Shown piece by piece: positions 6,158-6,455 of a stretch of DNA of 6,455 nucleotides (its first letter is position 1; each line of letters opens with the position of its first letter). Made by a program: the position numbers and the translations under genes. The DNA comes from an uncultured Roseburia sp. (GTDB lineage: Bacteria; Bacillota; Clostridia; Lachnospirales; Lachnospiraceae). The notes beneath the pieces were generated by a model, which worked only from the letters and a program-made list of their open reading frames with translations, did no database searches and was not told the DNA's origin. The DNA lies in NCBI GenBank assembly GCA_945928585.1, contig CAMENQ010000140.1, forward strand, positions 1 through 6,455. The letters are read 5' to 3'.

Positions 6158-6455
6158 ATGGCAGAGAATTTTACATTTTCAAAGGAAGAGTTTAAGAAAC
6201 AGGTTAAGGATTATGTAAAGGTAGTTTCAAGAAAGACTATCGAGGAGGCTTCACAGCTTGATATTTACACAGGTGTAGCCTATGGACTTAAAGATTACAT
6301 TATCGACCAGTGGATTGCCACTCATAAGGAGTATGAGGCAAAGGACGTAAAAACAGTTTATTACTTATCTATGGAGTTCCTTACAGGAAGAGCATTAGGA
6401 AATATCATTATAAATCTTTCTGCAAGAGACGAAATAAAGGAAGCTATTGAGGAGT
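6158..6455 (+). CDS. glgP: Glycogen/starch (alpha-glucan) phosphorylase, N-terminal part
   Basis: The frame opens at ATG 6158 and runs off the right edge, giving 99 residues of a protein that is usually about 750-850 residues long. AAGGAGG (6145-6151), six bases before the ATG, is the best ribosome binding site in the window. Residues 68-82 read YYLSMEFLTGRALGN, the hallmark N-terminal motif of the GT35 phosphorylase family; the preceding segment (IYTGVAYGLKDYIIDQW) also fits. These enzymes release glucose 1-phosphate from alpha-1,4-glucans with pyridoxal phosphate as cofactor, in the cytosol. The catalytic and cofactor-lysine regions lie outside the window, so glycogen versus maltodextrin preference cannot be told. 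A terminator separates it from ileS, so it probably has its own promoter in 6080-6144, but I find no convincing -35/-10 pair there. That stretch does hold a small palindrome (ACATA-N3-TATGT, 6096-6108) and two copies of ATATGTT (6103-6109 and 6127-6133). Confidence 0.94.
   Translation, partial: MAENFTFSKEEFKKQVKDYVKVVSRKTIEEASQLDIYTGVAYGLKDYIIDQWIATHKEYEAKDVKTVYYLSMEFLTGRALGNIIINLSARDEIKEAIEE

Overview
The window looks like chromosomal DNA of a low-GC Firmicute in the class Clostridia, most likely a Lachnospiraceae-type gut organism. The case rests on AT-rich intergenic DNA, AGGAGG-type ribosome binding sites, a consensus TTGACA/TATAAT promoter, a T-box riboswitch, a type-2 (eukaryote-like) isoleucyl-tRNA synthetase, and a zinc-ribbon membrane protein with low-complexity linkers of a kind common in that family. 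The taxonomy is inference. All supported genes are on the + strand.

Layout, left to right. (1) 1-626 is the 3' end of an unrecognised Lys/Glu/Tyr-rich protein that runs in from the left edge and seems to carry a divergent internal duplication. (2) 627-853 is AT-rich and holds a 15-codon mini-ORF with a good ribosome binding site, a possible promoter and two inverted repeats. (3) 854-2304 is a two-gene unit. The first protein is zinc ribbon, then eight 11-residue repeats, then four membrane helices. The second has an Asn/Tyr/Gly/Gln-rich N-terminal half followed by two membrane helices. Both pair a cytosolic-type low-complexity segment with a membrane anchor; their function is unknown. (4) 2305-2821 is a regulatory region: a perfect promoter, then a T-box leader with an Ile (AUC) specifier, a UGGU tRNA-end-binding bulge, and mutually exclusive antiterminator and terminator. 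(5) 2822-6007 is ileS, encoding isoleucyl-tRNA synthetase of 1061 residues. (6) 6040-6079 is an intrinsic terminator. (7) 6158 to the right edge is the first 99 codons of a glycogen/starch phosphorylase.

The clearest functional logic is T-box plus ileS: uncharged tRNA-Ile should bind the leader, block the terminator and raise synthetase expression. The points most worth a second look are the atypical T-box bulge (UGGUUAA where UGGNACC is usual), an extra inverted repeat that can recapture the terminator's 3' arm, and the paired low-complexity membrane proteins. I see no mobile element, CRISPR array, tRNA or rRNA, and no clear evidence of a new multi-gene system.
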